Assembly: GCA_965206125.1 (NCBI GenBank)
Contig: CBDBIN010000046.1
Coordinates: forward strand, 992,001 to 1,056,000
Length of the DNA: 64,000 bases
Direction: 5' to 3'
DNA from: CAXWPM01 sp965206125
GTDB taxonomy: Bacteria; Acidobacteriota; Terriglobia; 20CM-2-55-15
The first letter of the stretch is position 1; every line of letters starts with the position of its first letter. Under the pieces are notes generated by a model. That model made no database searches and was not told the DNA's origin. It saw only the letters and a list, made by a program, of their open reading frames with translations. Shown one piece after another: positions 1 to 8,361 of the stretch. The position numbers and the translations under genes are program-made.

Positions 1-2
1 GC

Positions 3-479
3 CTGCCCGCCCGGCGAACCTTCCTCCTATCCCTGGCACTGGTCGCCATCGCGCTGCTGCCGTACGCCTTCCTCGACCAGCGTGCCGTGGCCAGTCGTCA
101 CCAGTATCTCGCGTCAATTCCGCTGTGCTGGGTGATGGCGGAATCCCTCGTGGCGATCGGACGCGAGCGTATTCGGGAAGCATTTCTGGTCTCATTCGTC
201 CTCATCAACATCAGTCTATTCTGGGTCCAGAAAGACGGACAATACGAGGAGCGTGCCGCTCCGACCGAACAGCTGATCGCAACATTGCGAACCATCGACC
301 CGCAACCAGTTTTGATCGAAGGTTTCGCCTATCCTTTCCCGGCTATCGCGAAGGCCGCCACCCCTCTTGTTCAAGGATGGACACCCGATTTGATCCGCCT
401 GCCCGAGAGCGACGAGCCGTGCGCCGAGTGTGTGGTCTTGCGTTGGTCGGAGGTAACGGGAACCTATATCCGGGAGTAG
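3..479 (+). CDS. C-terminal part of a polytopic membrane protein (glycosyltransferase-like), cut by window edge
   Basis: The reading frame is open from the first bases of the window, so the true start lies upstream; a GTG at 87 is unlikely to be the start because hydrophobic coding sequence precedes it. The visible part has two hydrophobic stretches (window codons 9-22 and about 38-75) with the segment SRHQYLASIPLCWV between them. That resembles the Ser/Arg-x-x-Tyr-Leu region near the C terminus of multi-pass sugar transferases of the PMT/GT39-like type (inference). A short soluble tail of about 60 residues with a Cys-Ala-Glu-Cys pair follows. The 3' end overlaps the convergent DUF3667 gene by 16 bp. 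The exact family is uncertain. Confidence 0.5.
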   Translation: MPARRTFLLSLALVAIALLPYAFLDQRAVASRHQYLASIPLCWVMAESLVAIGRERIREAFLVSFVLINISLFWVQKDGQYEERAAPTEQLIATLRTIDPQPVLIEGFAYPFPAIAKAATPLVQGWTPDLIRLPESDEPCAECVVLRWSEVTGTYIRE

Positions 480-1225
480 GTCAGCCCAAGTGAAACGAGG
501 ATCAGCAGGAACATAGCTACGATCAGGCAAACCCAGTAGAGTGCTCCTACCGCCAACCCCTTCCAGATAGTCCTGCCCCACGGTTCCCCAAAAAGTCGCT
601 TCAATGCCTTGAAGTGATACAGGATCGTGAGCGGCACCCAAACCGCGCCGATGATCCTTCCGGTCGTGCCGGCCACGCTCATGAGCGCGGCGAACGTGAG
701 CAGGAGAAAAGTAAAGGAGTGGAAGTGTAGCGAGTAAATCAGGTGTGCCGAGTAGTAAGGCTGTCGGCGACGATAGAACGCAAGCGTCAGCGCGGCAAAT
801 AGCGGCATCAGTATGAACACGACTCGAGGCAGGTTGGTCCGGATGCTGTCGGAGAACTCCTCGGCGCTCTCGGCATCGGGAGCGTCGGTGTCGATATCAA
901 TAAACCCTCCCTGATCGCTCGGCACAACGGCCGCCACCAGGAAAAACAGAAGCGAAAATGTCAGATACAGGCGGAGGGGCGATATGTAGCTGGCGCGACG
1001 ACCGTCGACGAAATCTTTCGTCATCTTCCCGGGCTCCACAACGAGCACCTTCACGGTTCTCAGGATTTTCCTGTCCAGATATAGAAACTCGTGGAGTGCC
1101 TCGTGGAGCAGATCGCGAATGCCCGGGGTCGACGTCGTTGCTCTCTGTCCGCACTGGTGACAGTAAACTCCGTGCAATCCTGCGCCACAGTTGAGACAAC
1201 TTTCGTCGATAGTTGGCGAAGTCAT
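464..1225 (-). CDS. DUF3667 family membrane protein with N-terminal zinc ribbon
   Basis: About 253 aa. The N terminus carries CLNCGAGLHGVYCHQCGQ, two Cys-x2-Cys knuckles typical of the zinc ribbon opening DUF3667 proteins. The conserved GxMTKDFVDGRRASYISPLRLYL-type block follows, then four or five transmembrane segments. The family is common in Acidobacteriota and Bacteroidota; its function is unknown and it is presumed to sit in the inner membrane. I place the start at the ATG at 1225 because it directly precedes the zinc ribbon; an upstream ATG at 1264 would add 13 residues of low-complexity sequence. No strong Shine-Dalgarno precedes either. It is convergent with the membrane protein to its left and divergent from the lipoprotein gene to its right. 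Confidence 0.75.
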   Translation of the reverse strand: MTSPTIDESCLNCGAGLHGVYCHQCGQRATTSTPGIRDLLHEALHEFLYLDRKILRTVKVLVVEPGKMTKDFVDGRRASYISPLRLYLTFSLLFFLVAAVVPSDQGGFIDIDTDAPDAESAEEFSDSIRTNLPRVVFILMPLFAALTLAFYRRRQPYYSAHLIYSLHFHSFTFLLLTFAALMSVAGTTGRIIGAVWVPLTILYHFKALKRLFGEPWGRTIWKGLAVGALYWVCLIVAMFLLILVSLGLTYSRI

Positions 1226-1435
1226 TTGACGCGCATGTTCCCACGATCCTCTCGGTCGCGGCAAGGGACGGTGCGTGATCTGCTGGCCAGGGCATTTCGG
1301 CGGCCCGATTACGTCGACCTCGTCACCAGGGATCCATCGGCGGTAGTATTGCGATATGTGGGACAGGACACTAGAGTATCCAAGACCATTTCAAACACGT
1401 CGTTGCCGGTTGTCCGACCGACCAAGGAGTTGAAG

Positions 1436-2503
1436 ATGACACGATCCGAGAGGCGTTTCGTTGGTTCGGCATTGGCGGTGTTTCTTGCTGTCCTCGGCTG
1501 CGGCCCAGCGACGGAGGAGGGCGAGGCTGCGCAGGCGGCTGCAGCACCAGACTTCACGAACGGTGTCCCGTCGTTCGAGGCGGATATGGGTTGGCCGGCG
1601 TCAATGCCCGAGGGCTTCGAGTGGGGACAGGTGCTGGGGATCAATGCGGACGCCCAAGGCCATGTCTGGGTCACTACGCGGGGCCAGGTGGCCGAGTTCG
1701 ACCCCGACGGGAATCCCGTGCAGGTGTGGAGCGCGCGGGGACCCGAGGGGCAGTGGTCGGTGATCCATGGTCTGTTCGTCGATCACAACGACTTCGTCTG
1801 GAGCAACGCGCGCGAGCAGCACCAGATTCTGAAGTTCACCCTCGACGGCGAGTTGGTGATGACGATCGGAACCCTCGGCGAGACCGGCGGCAGCAACGAT
1901 CCGAATCTCCTGGGACGACCCGCGGAACTCTATGTCGAGCCGACCACGAATGAACTGTTCGTCGTCGATGGCTATTCGAACCGTCGCGTGATCGTCTACG
2001 ACGCCGAAACCGGCGAGTACCTCCGCCACTGGGGCGCATACGGCGAAGTCCCGGACGACGAAGCCCGAAACCGATTGAGCGAGGATGACCCGACACCAGC
2101 CCCCCAATTCGCGGTCGTCCACGGCATTACGGGTTCGCACGATGGGCTGATCTATGTGGGCGACCGGACCAACAGCCGGGTCCAGGTGTTCCGGCATGAC
2201 GGCGAATACGTCACCGAGCGCGTCATCCAGGAAGGGAACGGCGCTGCATTCTCGGTTGCGCTTTCTCACGATCCGGAGCAGACCTTCCTCTATGTCGCAG
2301 ACGGGACAGAGCACAGGATTTGGATTCTCCGCAGGGAGACCATGGAAGTCGTCGGCCAGTTTGCCAGGGAAGGGTCCGGGCCGGGCGAGTTGGGACGGCC
2401 GCACAACCTGACGGCGGACTCGCGGGGCAACATCTACGTGGCGGAGGCCGCCCCGGGAATGCGCGGGCAGAAGTTCGAGTTCAAGGGAATGGTCAGCCCG
2501 TAG
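1436..2503 (+). CDS. Secreted NHL/6-bladed beta-propeller lipoprotein
   Basis: 355 aa from the ATG at 1436, which has AAGGAG six bases upstream; a longer open frame reaching back to 1091 lacks such a site. The first 22 residues are a lipoprotein signal peptide with lipobox VLGC. The rest contains repeated blades of the type 'GHVWVTTRGQVAEFDPDG' and 'LYVADGTEHRIWILRR', matching NHL-repeat or 6-bladed propeller proteins. In the acidobacterial homologues I know these are surface or periplasmic lipoproteins without assigned substrate. It probably binds a ligand or partner protein at the outer membrane or periplasm (inference). It stands alone; the next gene is convergent with a 7-bp gap. Confidence 0.75.
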   Translation: MTRSERRFVGSALAVFLAVLGCGPATEEGEAAQAAAAPDFTNGVPSFEADMGWPASMPEGFEWGQVLGINADAQGHVWVTTRGQVAEFDPDGNPVQVWSARGPEGQWSVIHGLFVDHNDFVWSNAREQHQILKFTLDGELVMTIGTLGETGGSNDPNLLGRPAELYVEPTTNELFVVDGYSNRRVIVYDAETGEYLRHWGAYGEVPDDEARNRLSEDDPTPAPQFAVVHGITGSHDGLIYVGDRTNSRVQVFRHDGEYVTERVIQEGNGAAFSVALSHDPEQTFLYVADGTEHRIWILRRETMEVVGQFAREGSGPGELGRPHNLTADSRGNIYVAEAAPGMRGQKFEFKGMVSP

Positions 2504-2510
2504 GGCTCGT

Positions 2511-3149
2511 TCAGGTAAAAGACAGATCAGGCTCAGTCCCCATGTCGATGGGAGTGTCGCGGTGATCTGTCGAGATCGCGTCCAGGTCGGGCAGGTGAAA
2601 GGCCCGGTCCACGGTCAGGTGACCGTCGTCGGCCACAACCTTGACGACGTCGGGCGTCCGTAGCGCTTCCGTCTCCACGATGCCGAATCGCCGGTCAATG
2701 GCATTGAGAAACAACCCAATGACGTTGCCGTGTGTGCAGATTCCGATCGTCTTCTTGACCGGTTCGGCCAGGATCCCGTGGACTGTGGCCACGAATCGCG
2801 TCTGAGCGTCCATCGAGCTTTCGCAGCCGGGCTTCGCGTAGCTGAAGTCCTCCCACGACCGACGCCAGATCTCGTAGAAGTTTCGGTCGATTCCGTTGCT
2901 GATATTGCGTTCCTGGAGACCCTCGCGGAGCGAAATATTCAGATCGCTCGCTTTCGAATATGGTCGGACGGTCTCCAAACACCGGAGGTAACGGCTCGAG
3001 AACAGCTGCTCGATGCCGAGGGGCCCAAGCAATTCGGGCAGCGTCTTCGCCTGCTCCTTGCCGCGCTCGCTCAACGGCCAGGCGCTCTCTTCGAGGCTGA
3101 TGGATGGATTGCTCTGGGCGTGTCGGATGAGATAGATCGTCGTTGCCAT
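2511..3149 (-). CDS. Histidine phosphatase family protein (phosphoglycerate mutase-like)
   Basis: 212 aa, cytoplasmic (no signal peptide). It opens with IYLIRHAQSNPS, the RH(G/A) motif carrying the phospho-accepting His near residue 10, and has the second catalytic His in ICTHGNVIG, so both family histidines are present. An Arg in SSRYLRCLET fits the phosphate pocket. Members hydrolyse small phosphate esters or phosphoproteins; the substrate cannot be told from sequence. It is convergent with the upstream propeller lipoprotein and divergent from the acetyltransferase at 3325. Confidence 0.8.
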   Translation of the reverse strand: MATTIYLIRHAQSNPSISLEESAWPLSERGKEQAKTLPELLGPLGIEQLFSSRYLRCLETVRPYSKASDLNISLREGLQERNISNGIDRNFYEIWRRSWEDFSYAKPGCESSMDAQTRFVATVHGILAEPVKKTIGICTHGNVIGLFLNAIDRRFGIVETEALRTPDVVKVVADDGHLTVDRAFHLPDLDAISTDHRDTPIDMGTEPDLSFT

Positions 3150-3324
3150 TCAGTGTAGCCTTCCCTCTGAACTTGATCCCGGAAGGTCCAAAAAGTATGC
3201 CACGATTTTGCCCGCGCCGGAGTGTCGCTGCAAATGACCGTTCTTATCCGTCCGGTCGTCGAGATCGTAGGCCTTTGGGAGAAGCTTGAATTCGGCTTCT
3301 TGGCTGTCGCCTGGTTTGTAGTCC

Positions 3325-3771
3325 ATGCACCTTCGAGCGTTCCGATCCTCCGATACCGACAGTTTGCTGGCCCTCCATCGAAATGCCTACGACGAGGACG
3401 AAACGGCCGTCCCGGACGACTTTTTCGACGACTTGAAGAATGCGGAAGCTGGCTTCGCCGGTGGCGCTTTCATCGTGGCCGAGGAAGACGGTGGAATCGT
3501 CGGGATGGGCGGTCTCCTGCCATCGGGTGAGATCGTTCGGATGCGCGTCGATCCCCGCTATCAACGGCGGGGAATCGCGACCCGAATCCTCGATGCCCTT
3601 GAAGCAGAGGCCGCAAAGCTGCATTTGAGCGAGCTTCATCTCCACACGCTCGAGACCCAGCGGAAAGCGCAGGCGCTATATGAAAAGTACGGGTTTCGAG
3701 AGTCGGCCAGGGGAGAAGTGCACGGGAATCCGGTTGTGCAGTACCGGATGGCAGTCACGAACCTGGAGTGA
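3325..3771 (+). CDS. GNAT family N-acetyltransferase
   Basis: 148 aa, the usual length for a single GNAT domain. Motif A is visible as VDPRYQRRGIATRILDALE, with the Arg/Gln-x-x-Gly-x-Ala loop that binds the acetyl-CoA pyrophosphate. Motif B follows as HLHTLETQRKAQALYEKYGF. The N-terminal half (LRAFRSSDTDSLLALHRNAY) is the acceptor-binding part. The acceptor substrate is unknown. The gene is convergent with the membrane protein ending at 3780, with 8 bp between the stop codons. Confidence 0.82.
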   Translation: MHLRAFRSSDTDSLLALHRNAYDEDETAVPDDFFDDLKNAEAGFAGGAFIVAEEDGGIVGMGGLLPSGEIVRMRVDPRYQRRGIATRILDALEAEAAKLHLSELHLHTLETQRKAQALYEKYGFRESARGEVHGNPVVQYRMAVTNLE

Positions 3772-3779
3772 TGGAGGGG

Positions 3780-4568
3780 TCAAGTCCGGATTGCCGGCGC
3801 GTCCGCAACCTTCTCTGGAAGTTCCCCGAATTTCCTCTTGTAATAGCGCGTCCAGAAGTGCAGCGCGGGCAATCCTATTGTTGCGGGGAGGACCCAGGGG
3901 AGGAACGACCACGTGCCCTCGATGATGGCTCCGCCGAAGATGTTCCTCGCCCCGAATACGAAGAACGCGGTGTGGAAGGCGATGCCCGAACCCACCATGC
4001 CGTCCATGTGCCAGTACCACCAGGCCATCGGGGTGGGCCGCGGGTTGGCGAGGAACTTTCGGTTTTCGAAGAAATCGAGGAGGCCGACCAGGCCGAGGGC
4101 CGTAGGAATCGCGAACATGGGGCCGTTGCCCACGGCCAGGTTGTAGACACCGAAGAGGAGTACGGCGACGCTTGCCGCCGCCTGCGTCCAGTTGAACGCC
4201 CGCAGCCGCGTGCCGGCGAACGTCTCGGGTTGCCGCCGCGTTCGTACCACACGGACTCCGTTTTCGATGCTGTTCAGCAGGAAGATGCCCAGCAGGCCGA
4301 GGATCGAGATGAACATGATCTGATCGATCGGTATCTCGGACAACACGACCGGCTCGCCGACCCAGCTGGAGGGATGGATCAACACCCAGGCCGACGACCC
4401 CAGAGCCGTCAGCGCGACCGTGTAGGCGCATACCGCGAACACCTTGCCGGCGACCACGTGAACCCTGCCGCCCTTCCGGGTCAGTGCCGGCACCCAGAAC
4501 ATGGCTAACCCCACGAAACCCATGTAAATGTGCGACGCGCGCAGCACGCTGTGAATGATGTCAGCCAT
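3780..4568 (-). CDS. Multi-pass membrane protein, DUF2306-like, PadR-operon partner
   Basis: 262 aa from the ATG at 4568, preceded by a perfect AAGGAGGT; the open frame extends further upstream but only through the PadR gene. About seven hydrophobic segments are visible. The opening HIYMGFVGLAMFWVPALTRKGG followed by VHVVAGKVFAVCAY resembles the His-containing first helices of DUF2306-type membrane proteins (family call by eye). Its start overlaps the PadR stop by 8 bp, so the two are almost certainly co-transcribed and translationally coupled. The pairing suggests the PadR protein controls this membrane protein, perhaps in stress or envelope homeostasis (inference). Confidence 0.6.
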   Translation of the reverse strand: MADIIHSVLRASHIYMGFVGLAMFWVPALTRKGGRVHVVAGKVFAVCAYTVALTALGSSAWVLIHPSSWVGEPVVLSEIPIDQIMFISILGLLGIFLLNSIENGVRVVRTRRQPETFAGTRLRAFNWTQAAASVAVLLFGVYNLAVGNGPMFAIPTALGLVGLLDFFENRKFLANPRPTPMAWWYWHMDGMVGSGIAFHTAFFVFGARNIFGGAIIEGTWSFLPWVLPATIGLPALHFWTRYYKRKFGELPEKVADAPAIRT

Positions 4569-5172
4569 GACGGACCTCCTTCGGTTTCTTGACAGGTCCC
4601 CTGGACCGGACGGCCCTCGGTTGTTGTCTCTGCCTGATGCGCGCGAGCGCCTCGTCGCACCATCGGACCTTCGCCCTGAGCGAGTGAATGCCCATGCGTA
4701 GTGCCAGGTGGACATGGAAGTCCTCCGCGCTCAGGGAATCAATGGCCACCTGCCCTCGCCCGGTCAGTTCGGATTCAACCCCGAGGAGCATCGTCATGAA
4801 GTCGGAAAGCTTGCCCCGCAACCGCAACATGAAGTCTGTCGTTGCTTCGAGGTTGTCGAGCTCGTGCATGAAGCAGAGTTGGGCCACGTACGCAAACCGT
4901 TCGGTTCCCATCTGCGGGCCGGCGCCGATCCAATGGAGCAGTTCCCGCCGCCCTGCCGCGTTCCGTCGGTATACGCGCCGCGGCGGTCCTTTGGACGAAG
5001 GCTCGATCCGACTCTTGAGCCACCCGCGTTTCTCCAGTTTCTTCAGTGTCGGGTAGATCTGACTCAGCTCCGCCGACCAGAAGTGACGGGCACCTTCGCT
5101 GAATTCCGTCTTGATGTCATAGCCGCTCGATGGCTTGTGAAGCATGCCCAGCAGGATGTGTTCGAGGCTCAT
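4561..5172 (-). CDS. PadR family transcriptional regulator (long form)
   Basis: 203 aa. The N-terminal winged helix is visible as MSLEHILLGMLHKPSSGYDIKTEF, with the recognition region LSQIYPTLKKLEKRGWLKS. The wing Arg-rich strand is RRVYRRNAAGRREL. The C-terminal helical domain (about residues 90-180) makes it a long PadR of the Vir_act_alpha_C type, which dimerises through that domain. The start at 5172 has AGGAG upstream. It overlaps the downstream membrane-protein gene by 8 bp. A perfect palindrome just upstream is a likely auto-operator. Confidence 0.85.
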   Translation of the reverse strand: MSLEHILLGMLHKPSSGYDIKTEFSEGARHFWSAELSQIYPTLKKLEKRGWLKSRIEPSSKGPPRRVYRRNAAGRRELLHWIGAGPQMGTERFAYVAQLCFMHELDNLEATTDFMLRLRGKLSDFMTMLLGVESELTGRGQVAIDSLSAEDFHVHLALRMGIHSLRAKVRWCDEALARIRQRQQPRAVRSRGPVKKPKEVRHG

Positions 5173-5200
5173 GTCGGGGTTCTCCTGTAACTATGACAAG

Positions 5201-5222
5201 TATGCTATAGCATAAATTATAT
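5201..5222 (-). promoter_or_regulatory. Candidate PadR promoter and palindromic operator
   Basis: The sequence TATGCTATAGCATA at 5201-5214 is a perfect 14-bp palindrome. On the minus strand a TATAAT -10 hexamer sits directly upstream (5222-5217), which would place the transcription start inside or at the edge of the palindrome, about 40 bases before the PadR start codon. This is the expected geometry for auto-repression. No convincing -35 box was identified. Confidence 0.5.
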
Positions 5223-5363
5223 AGTGTCGAGTGAAAACGTCGATCGGCCGAGGTCCCGTCAGCCCGACGCGATTTCCTTGGCGCATGCGCCTTGGCCTTC
5301 TATATGATTCCCTCAGTTGATCCCGATTGTTCGCCATCCGAACACGGCACTCCTGGAGGAGGC

Positions 5364-7232
5364 ATGATGACCCTTCTGCGCGTCTCGCTGATTGGCCTGT
5401 TTGCGGTCTCGCTAAGTGCCCAGAACGGCGCCGATCCCAACTCTCTGCTTCGGGCGATCCAGCGTGATGACACTGCCGGGTTGCGGCAGTTGCTCGATAG
5501 CGGTGTCGATCCGAATGTTGCGGACGATGATGGCACCTCGGCCCTGATGCTGGCGACTCTCTTCGCGGATGCTTCCACGCTGGAATTGCTGCTCGACCAC
5601 GGGGCTGACCCGAATTTCACCGACCCGTTCGGGGCCACCGCTTTGATGTGGGCGGTGCCCGATCTGGAAAAGGTCCGCGTGCTGATCGGTCACGGTGGGG
5701 ACGCCAATGCGCGGTCGGACAACATGGGGCGGACTCCGCTCCTGATCGCGGCCAGCTATCCGGGAACCGTCGACGTACTTCGGTTGCTCGCCAGTAGCGG
5801 TGCCGACGTCGAAGCCGGGGCATTGTCGCTGGCTACGGGATCTTCGGATGCCAGCGTGGTGCGCTTCCTCGTCGAGCACGGCATCGATCCCGGCGAGAAT
5901 CGAGGAACCCGGGTCTACGGTCGGCCGAATTTGCCGACGATCGGGTACATGATGGCTGCCGGTTTGACTGTCAGCCCGAACGCCCTTGTCGGAGGAAGCC
6001 ACTGGCAGGATCCTTCCCTGATCGAGCGTTGGATCAAAATGGGCGCGGACGTCAACGCGAGCACGGGCAGGTACGGCAAGACACCCCTGATGGCGGCCGC
6101 TGCCTCGGAACTGGCCGGGCCCGAGACCGTGCGGCTGCTGCTCGAGAACGGAGCAGACCCCAACGCCGAAGGCTCGGAAGGCGAACGGGCTCTGGACTGG
6201 GCGATCTATAGATCCGCCCAGGCGAGGATCGACGTACTCGAAGAGTACGGCGCGATGCGGGGCAACGGTCCCAGGCAGCGTTCATTTCCTCCTCCCGAGC
6301 GGGATGCTCGCATGGACCCTCGCGTTTCGGTCGGCAGAAGCGTCAACCTGCTCCTCAAAGCGAGTCCTCCAATGTTCGATCGAAGCACCTGCGTCACCTG
6401 CCACAACAACACACTGCCCGGAGTTGCCGCGGCGCTTGCCCGGAGGAAGGGAATCGAGGTGGACGAGGAGCTCGCAGCGGAGAATCTTGACGACATGCTC
6501 GCTGTCTTCCCTCCGAGCGGGGAACGCTTGATGCAGGGGCAGCAGACTATCGGCGGCATCGCGCTGACGGTGGGGTACGTCGCCGAAGCGCTCGGCGCGG
6601 AGAACTACCCGCTGGACAAGGTGACGGCAGGGATGTCGCACTGGGTCGCGGCGACGCAGATGCCAGACGGCAGTTGGATCGGTAACGGCGCCAACCGTCC
6701 GCCGATCGAGTACAGCACGATCAGTCACACGGCGATGGCCGTACGGGTCCTGGCGCTGTACCCGATACCCAGTCGCTCCGACGAGACTGCCGAACGCCTC
6801 GAAATGGCACAGCGATGGTTGATTTCGTCGGAAGCAAACTCCGCGGAAGAACGCGGAATGCGACTGATGGGTTTGGTCTGGACGGAAGCCCCGCGGTCCG
6901 CGGTGGAAGCGGCGATCGAGGAGATACGTGGGCACCAGGAGGCCGATGGCGGTTGGTCCCAGCTCTCTCAGTTGGAGACCGACGCTTACGGGACGGGGCT
7001 CTCACTCGTGGCGCTTCACGAAGCCGGGGTTCCGGTCGACGATGCCACCTACCGGCGCGGCATCGAGTTTCTGCTCGAAACCCAGTATCCGGACGGTTCC
7101 TGGCTGGTGAAGTCGCGTTCGTTTCCTTCCCAGGTGTATTTTGAGAGTGGATTCCCCTTCGACAGGCACCAGTGGATCTCATCAGCGGGAACGGGTTGGG
7201 CGGCAATCGCGATTTCGCACACCCTGCCGTGA
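5364..7232 (+). CDS. Secreted ankyrin-repeat protein fused to a CxxCH motif and a terpene-cyclase-like toroid
   Basis: 622 aa from the ATG at 5364, preceded by GGAGGAGG; a longer open frame to 5292 has no such site. Residues 1-19 form a signal peptide ending in SLSAQ. Residues about 26-300 contain six or seven ankyrin-type units (for example DGTSALMLATLFADASTLEL). A single haem c-type motif CVTCH lies at about residues 343-347. From about 400 to the end there are repeats resembling prenyltransferase/squalene-oxidase toroid helices with QMPDGSW, QEADGGWS and QYPDGSW. The architecture implies a periplasmic or secreted protein, possibly binding one haem. No catalytic Asp motif of cyclases (DxDD) was seen, so enzymatic activity is doubtful. 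Confidence 0.7.
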   Translation: MMTLLRVSLIGLFAVSLSAQNGADPNSLLRAIQRDDTAGLRQLLDSGVDPNVADDDGTSALMLATLFADASTLELLLDHGADPNFTDPFGATALMWAVPDLEKVRVLIGHGGDANARSDNMGRTPLLIAASYPGTVDVLRLLASSGADVEAGALSLATGSSDASVVRFLVEHGIDPGENRGTRVYGRPNLPTIGYMMAAGLTVSPNALVGGSHWQDPSLIERWIKMGADVNASTGRYGKTPLMAAAASELAGPETVRLLLENGADPNAEGSEGERALDWAIYRSAQARIDVLEEYGAMRGNGPRQRSFPPPERDARMDPRVSVGRSVNLLLKASPPMFDRSTCVTCHNNTLPGVAAALARRKGIEVDEELAAENLDDMLAVFPPSGERLMQGQQTIGGIALTVGYVAEALGAENYPLDKVTAGMSHWVAATQMPDGSWIGNGANRPPIEYSTISHTAMAVRVLALYPIPSRSDETAERLEMAQRWLISSEANSAEERGMRLMGLVWTEAPRSAVEAAIEEIRGHQEADGGWSQLSQLETDAYGTGLSLVALHEAGVPVDDATYRRGIEFLLETQYPDGSWLVKSRSFPSQVYFESGFPFDRHQWISSAGTGWAAIAISHTLP

Positions 7233-7257
7233 AATCTGCGAACGCCGATTCGAAGCT

Positions 7258-7335
7258 CTACTGTAGCGGCGGTCTATGACCGCCGGAGAAGTTTCGGACA
7301 TGGATTTCGGCGGTCATAGACCGCCGCTACAGTAG
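7258..7335. repeat. Perfect 27-bp inverted repeat, REP-like (family A)
   Basis: Arms at 7258-7284 and 7309-7335 are exact inverted copies separated by 24 bp. Each arm contains the near-palindrome GGCGGTCTATGACCGCC. It lies just after the stop of the ankyrin-fusion gene. Related copies occur at 26648-26685 and 28941-28957. It may act as a terminator or mRNA-stabilising hairpin, or be a palindromic mobile repeat. Confidence 0.75.
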
Positions 7336-7368
7336 GGTCTCTCTTCCACGGTCGGAGGGAAATGGGAA

Positions 7369-7451
7369 ATGATCAATGGTCGCTGGTCATTGGTCGATCT
7401 TCAATTTTGAAATGATTTGAGATCGCAGATTGACCACTGACCATTGATGAT
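7369..7451. repeat. Imperfect inverted repeat between convergent genes
   Basis: Arms at 7369-7392 and 7428-7451 match with a handful of mismatches (core ATCAATGGTC against GACCATTGAT). The segment is AT-richer than its surroundings and lies between two convergent genes, so a bidirectional transcription-termination role is possible. Confidence 0.45.
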
Positions 7452-7495
7452 CGGCCATTTGAAATCTGCACCGCTCATTAGCTTTGGACAGGTTC

Positions 7496-8200
7496 CTAGT
7501 CCGATCCCCGGAGCGTGAGCTCGATCCGTGCGTCCCCTTGTCTCCAGGTTCCAGACATTGCGGCTCCGTCCCCGGCCAATTCCGCGACGTAGAACGCGCC
7601 CAGCATTTGGACGCCCAGCCGAACCTCGCTCCCCTCGATCGCGAGGGTGTTGACCTCGTACTCGACGGCCGCCTCCCCCGGGACTCCGATCGACATCACG
7701 ACCCTTCCTCCGGGTTCCGCCGGTACATTCAGCCGTATCTCCAGCGTCAACCCACCGGCGTCCAGTGTGCCCACCCACGCCCCATTGAGTGTGGGGGCAT
7801 CGGTGGATGCGTCCCTCACCGCTCGCCTGGCGAGCTCGAACCGGTAGATCCGGCCCTCCAGCACGAAATTTCCAGAAAGACCGTTCCCGTCGGGAGCAAT
7901 CGCCCCGTCGAAGGCAGGAGCACCCGCGGCACCCTCGACTTCAAAGGAAAAATACTGGTCTCGGATTTGGATGCTGGCGACACGACGTAACACGGCATCC
8001 TGGTCCGGTATGTCGATCACGCCTGTCAGTTCGCCATCGTCGTCCTCGATGACGAGCGTGACGGCCTGATCCGTCCCTTGCATGCGGATGCTGCCTTCCC
8101 AGCTTCCGACCAGTTCCGTTCGGGATTGTCCGAGAGCCCCGATCGGCCAGAGACCTGCGGCGATGAGCAGGGGCGAGAGCAGAATGAAACGTCGAAGCAT
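7496..8200 (-). CDS. Secreted protein of unknown function
   Basis: 234 aa from the ATG at 8200, with GGAGGA upstream; the frame opens further to 8302 but that part shows no signal. Residues 1-24 are a clear signal peptide ending before QSRTELVGSWEGS. The mature part is built of two similar beta-rich halves: LVGSWEGSIRMQG...LVIEDDDGELTGVIDIP and LNGAWVGTLDAGG...LNVPAEPGGRVVMSIGVP. This internal repeat of a lipocalin-like or small beta-barrel unit is typical of unassigned acidobacterial secreted proteins in front of hydrolases. I do not recognise a named family. Confidence 0.65.
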   Translation of the reverse strand: MLRRFILLSPLLIAAGLWPIGALGQSRTELVGSWEGSIRMQGTDQAVTLVIEDDDGELTGVIDIPDQDAVLRRVASIQIRDQYFSFEVEGAAGAPAFDGAIAPDGNGLSGNFVLEGRIYRFELARRAVRDASTDAPTLNGAWVGTLDAGGLTLEIRLNVPAEPGGRVVMSIGVPGEAAVEYEVNTLAIEGSEVRLGVQMLGAFYVAELAGDGAAMSGTWRQGDARIELTLRGSD

Positions 8201-8361
8201 GACCGGACTTCCTCCATTGGTTGTGGTCTGGATTGAGGCCATTCTGCCGGAAGCCGGCGCCGAAGTCCAAGCAAACGGGGGTAGGGAGTGACAAACTCCC
8301 ATTTCTCTGGACCCCGTCGACGAATACCCGCAGACTGCCAGAAGCTAAACGGAGGGTTTCG

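Noticed and set aside
1091..1435. Upstream extension of the NHL lipoprotein frame
   Set aside because: The ATG at 1436 has an ideal ribosome site and starts a lipoprotein signal peptide; the extension has neither.
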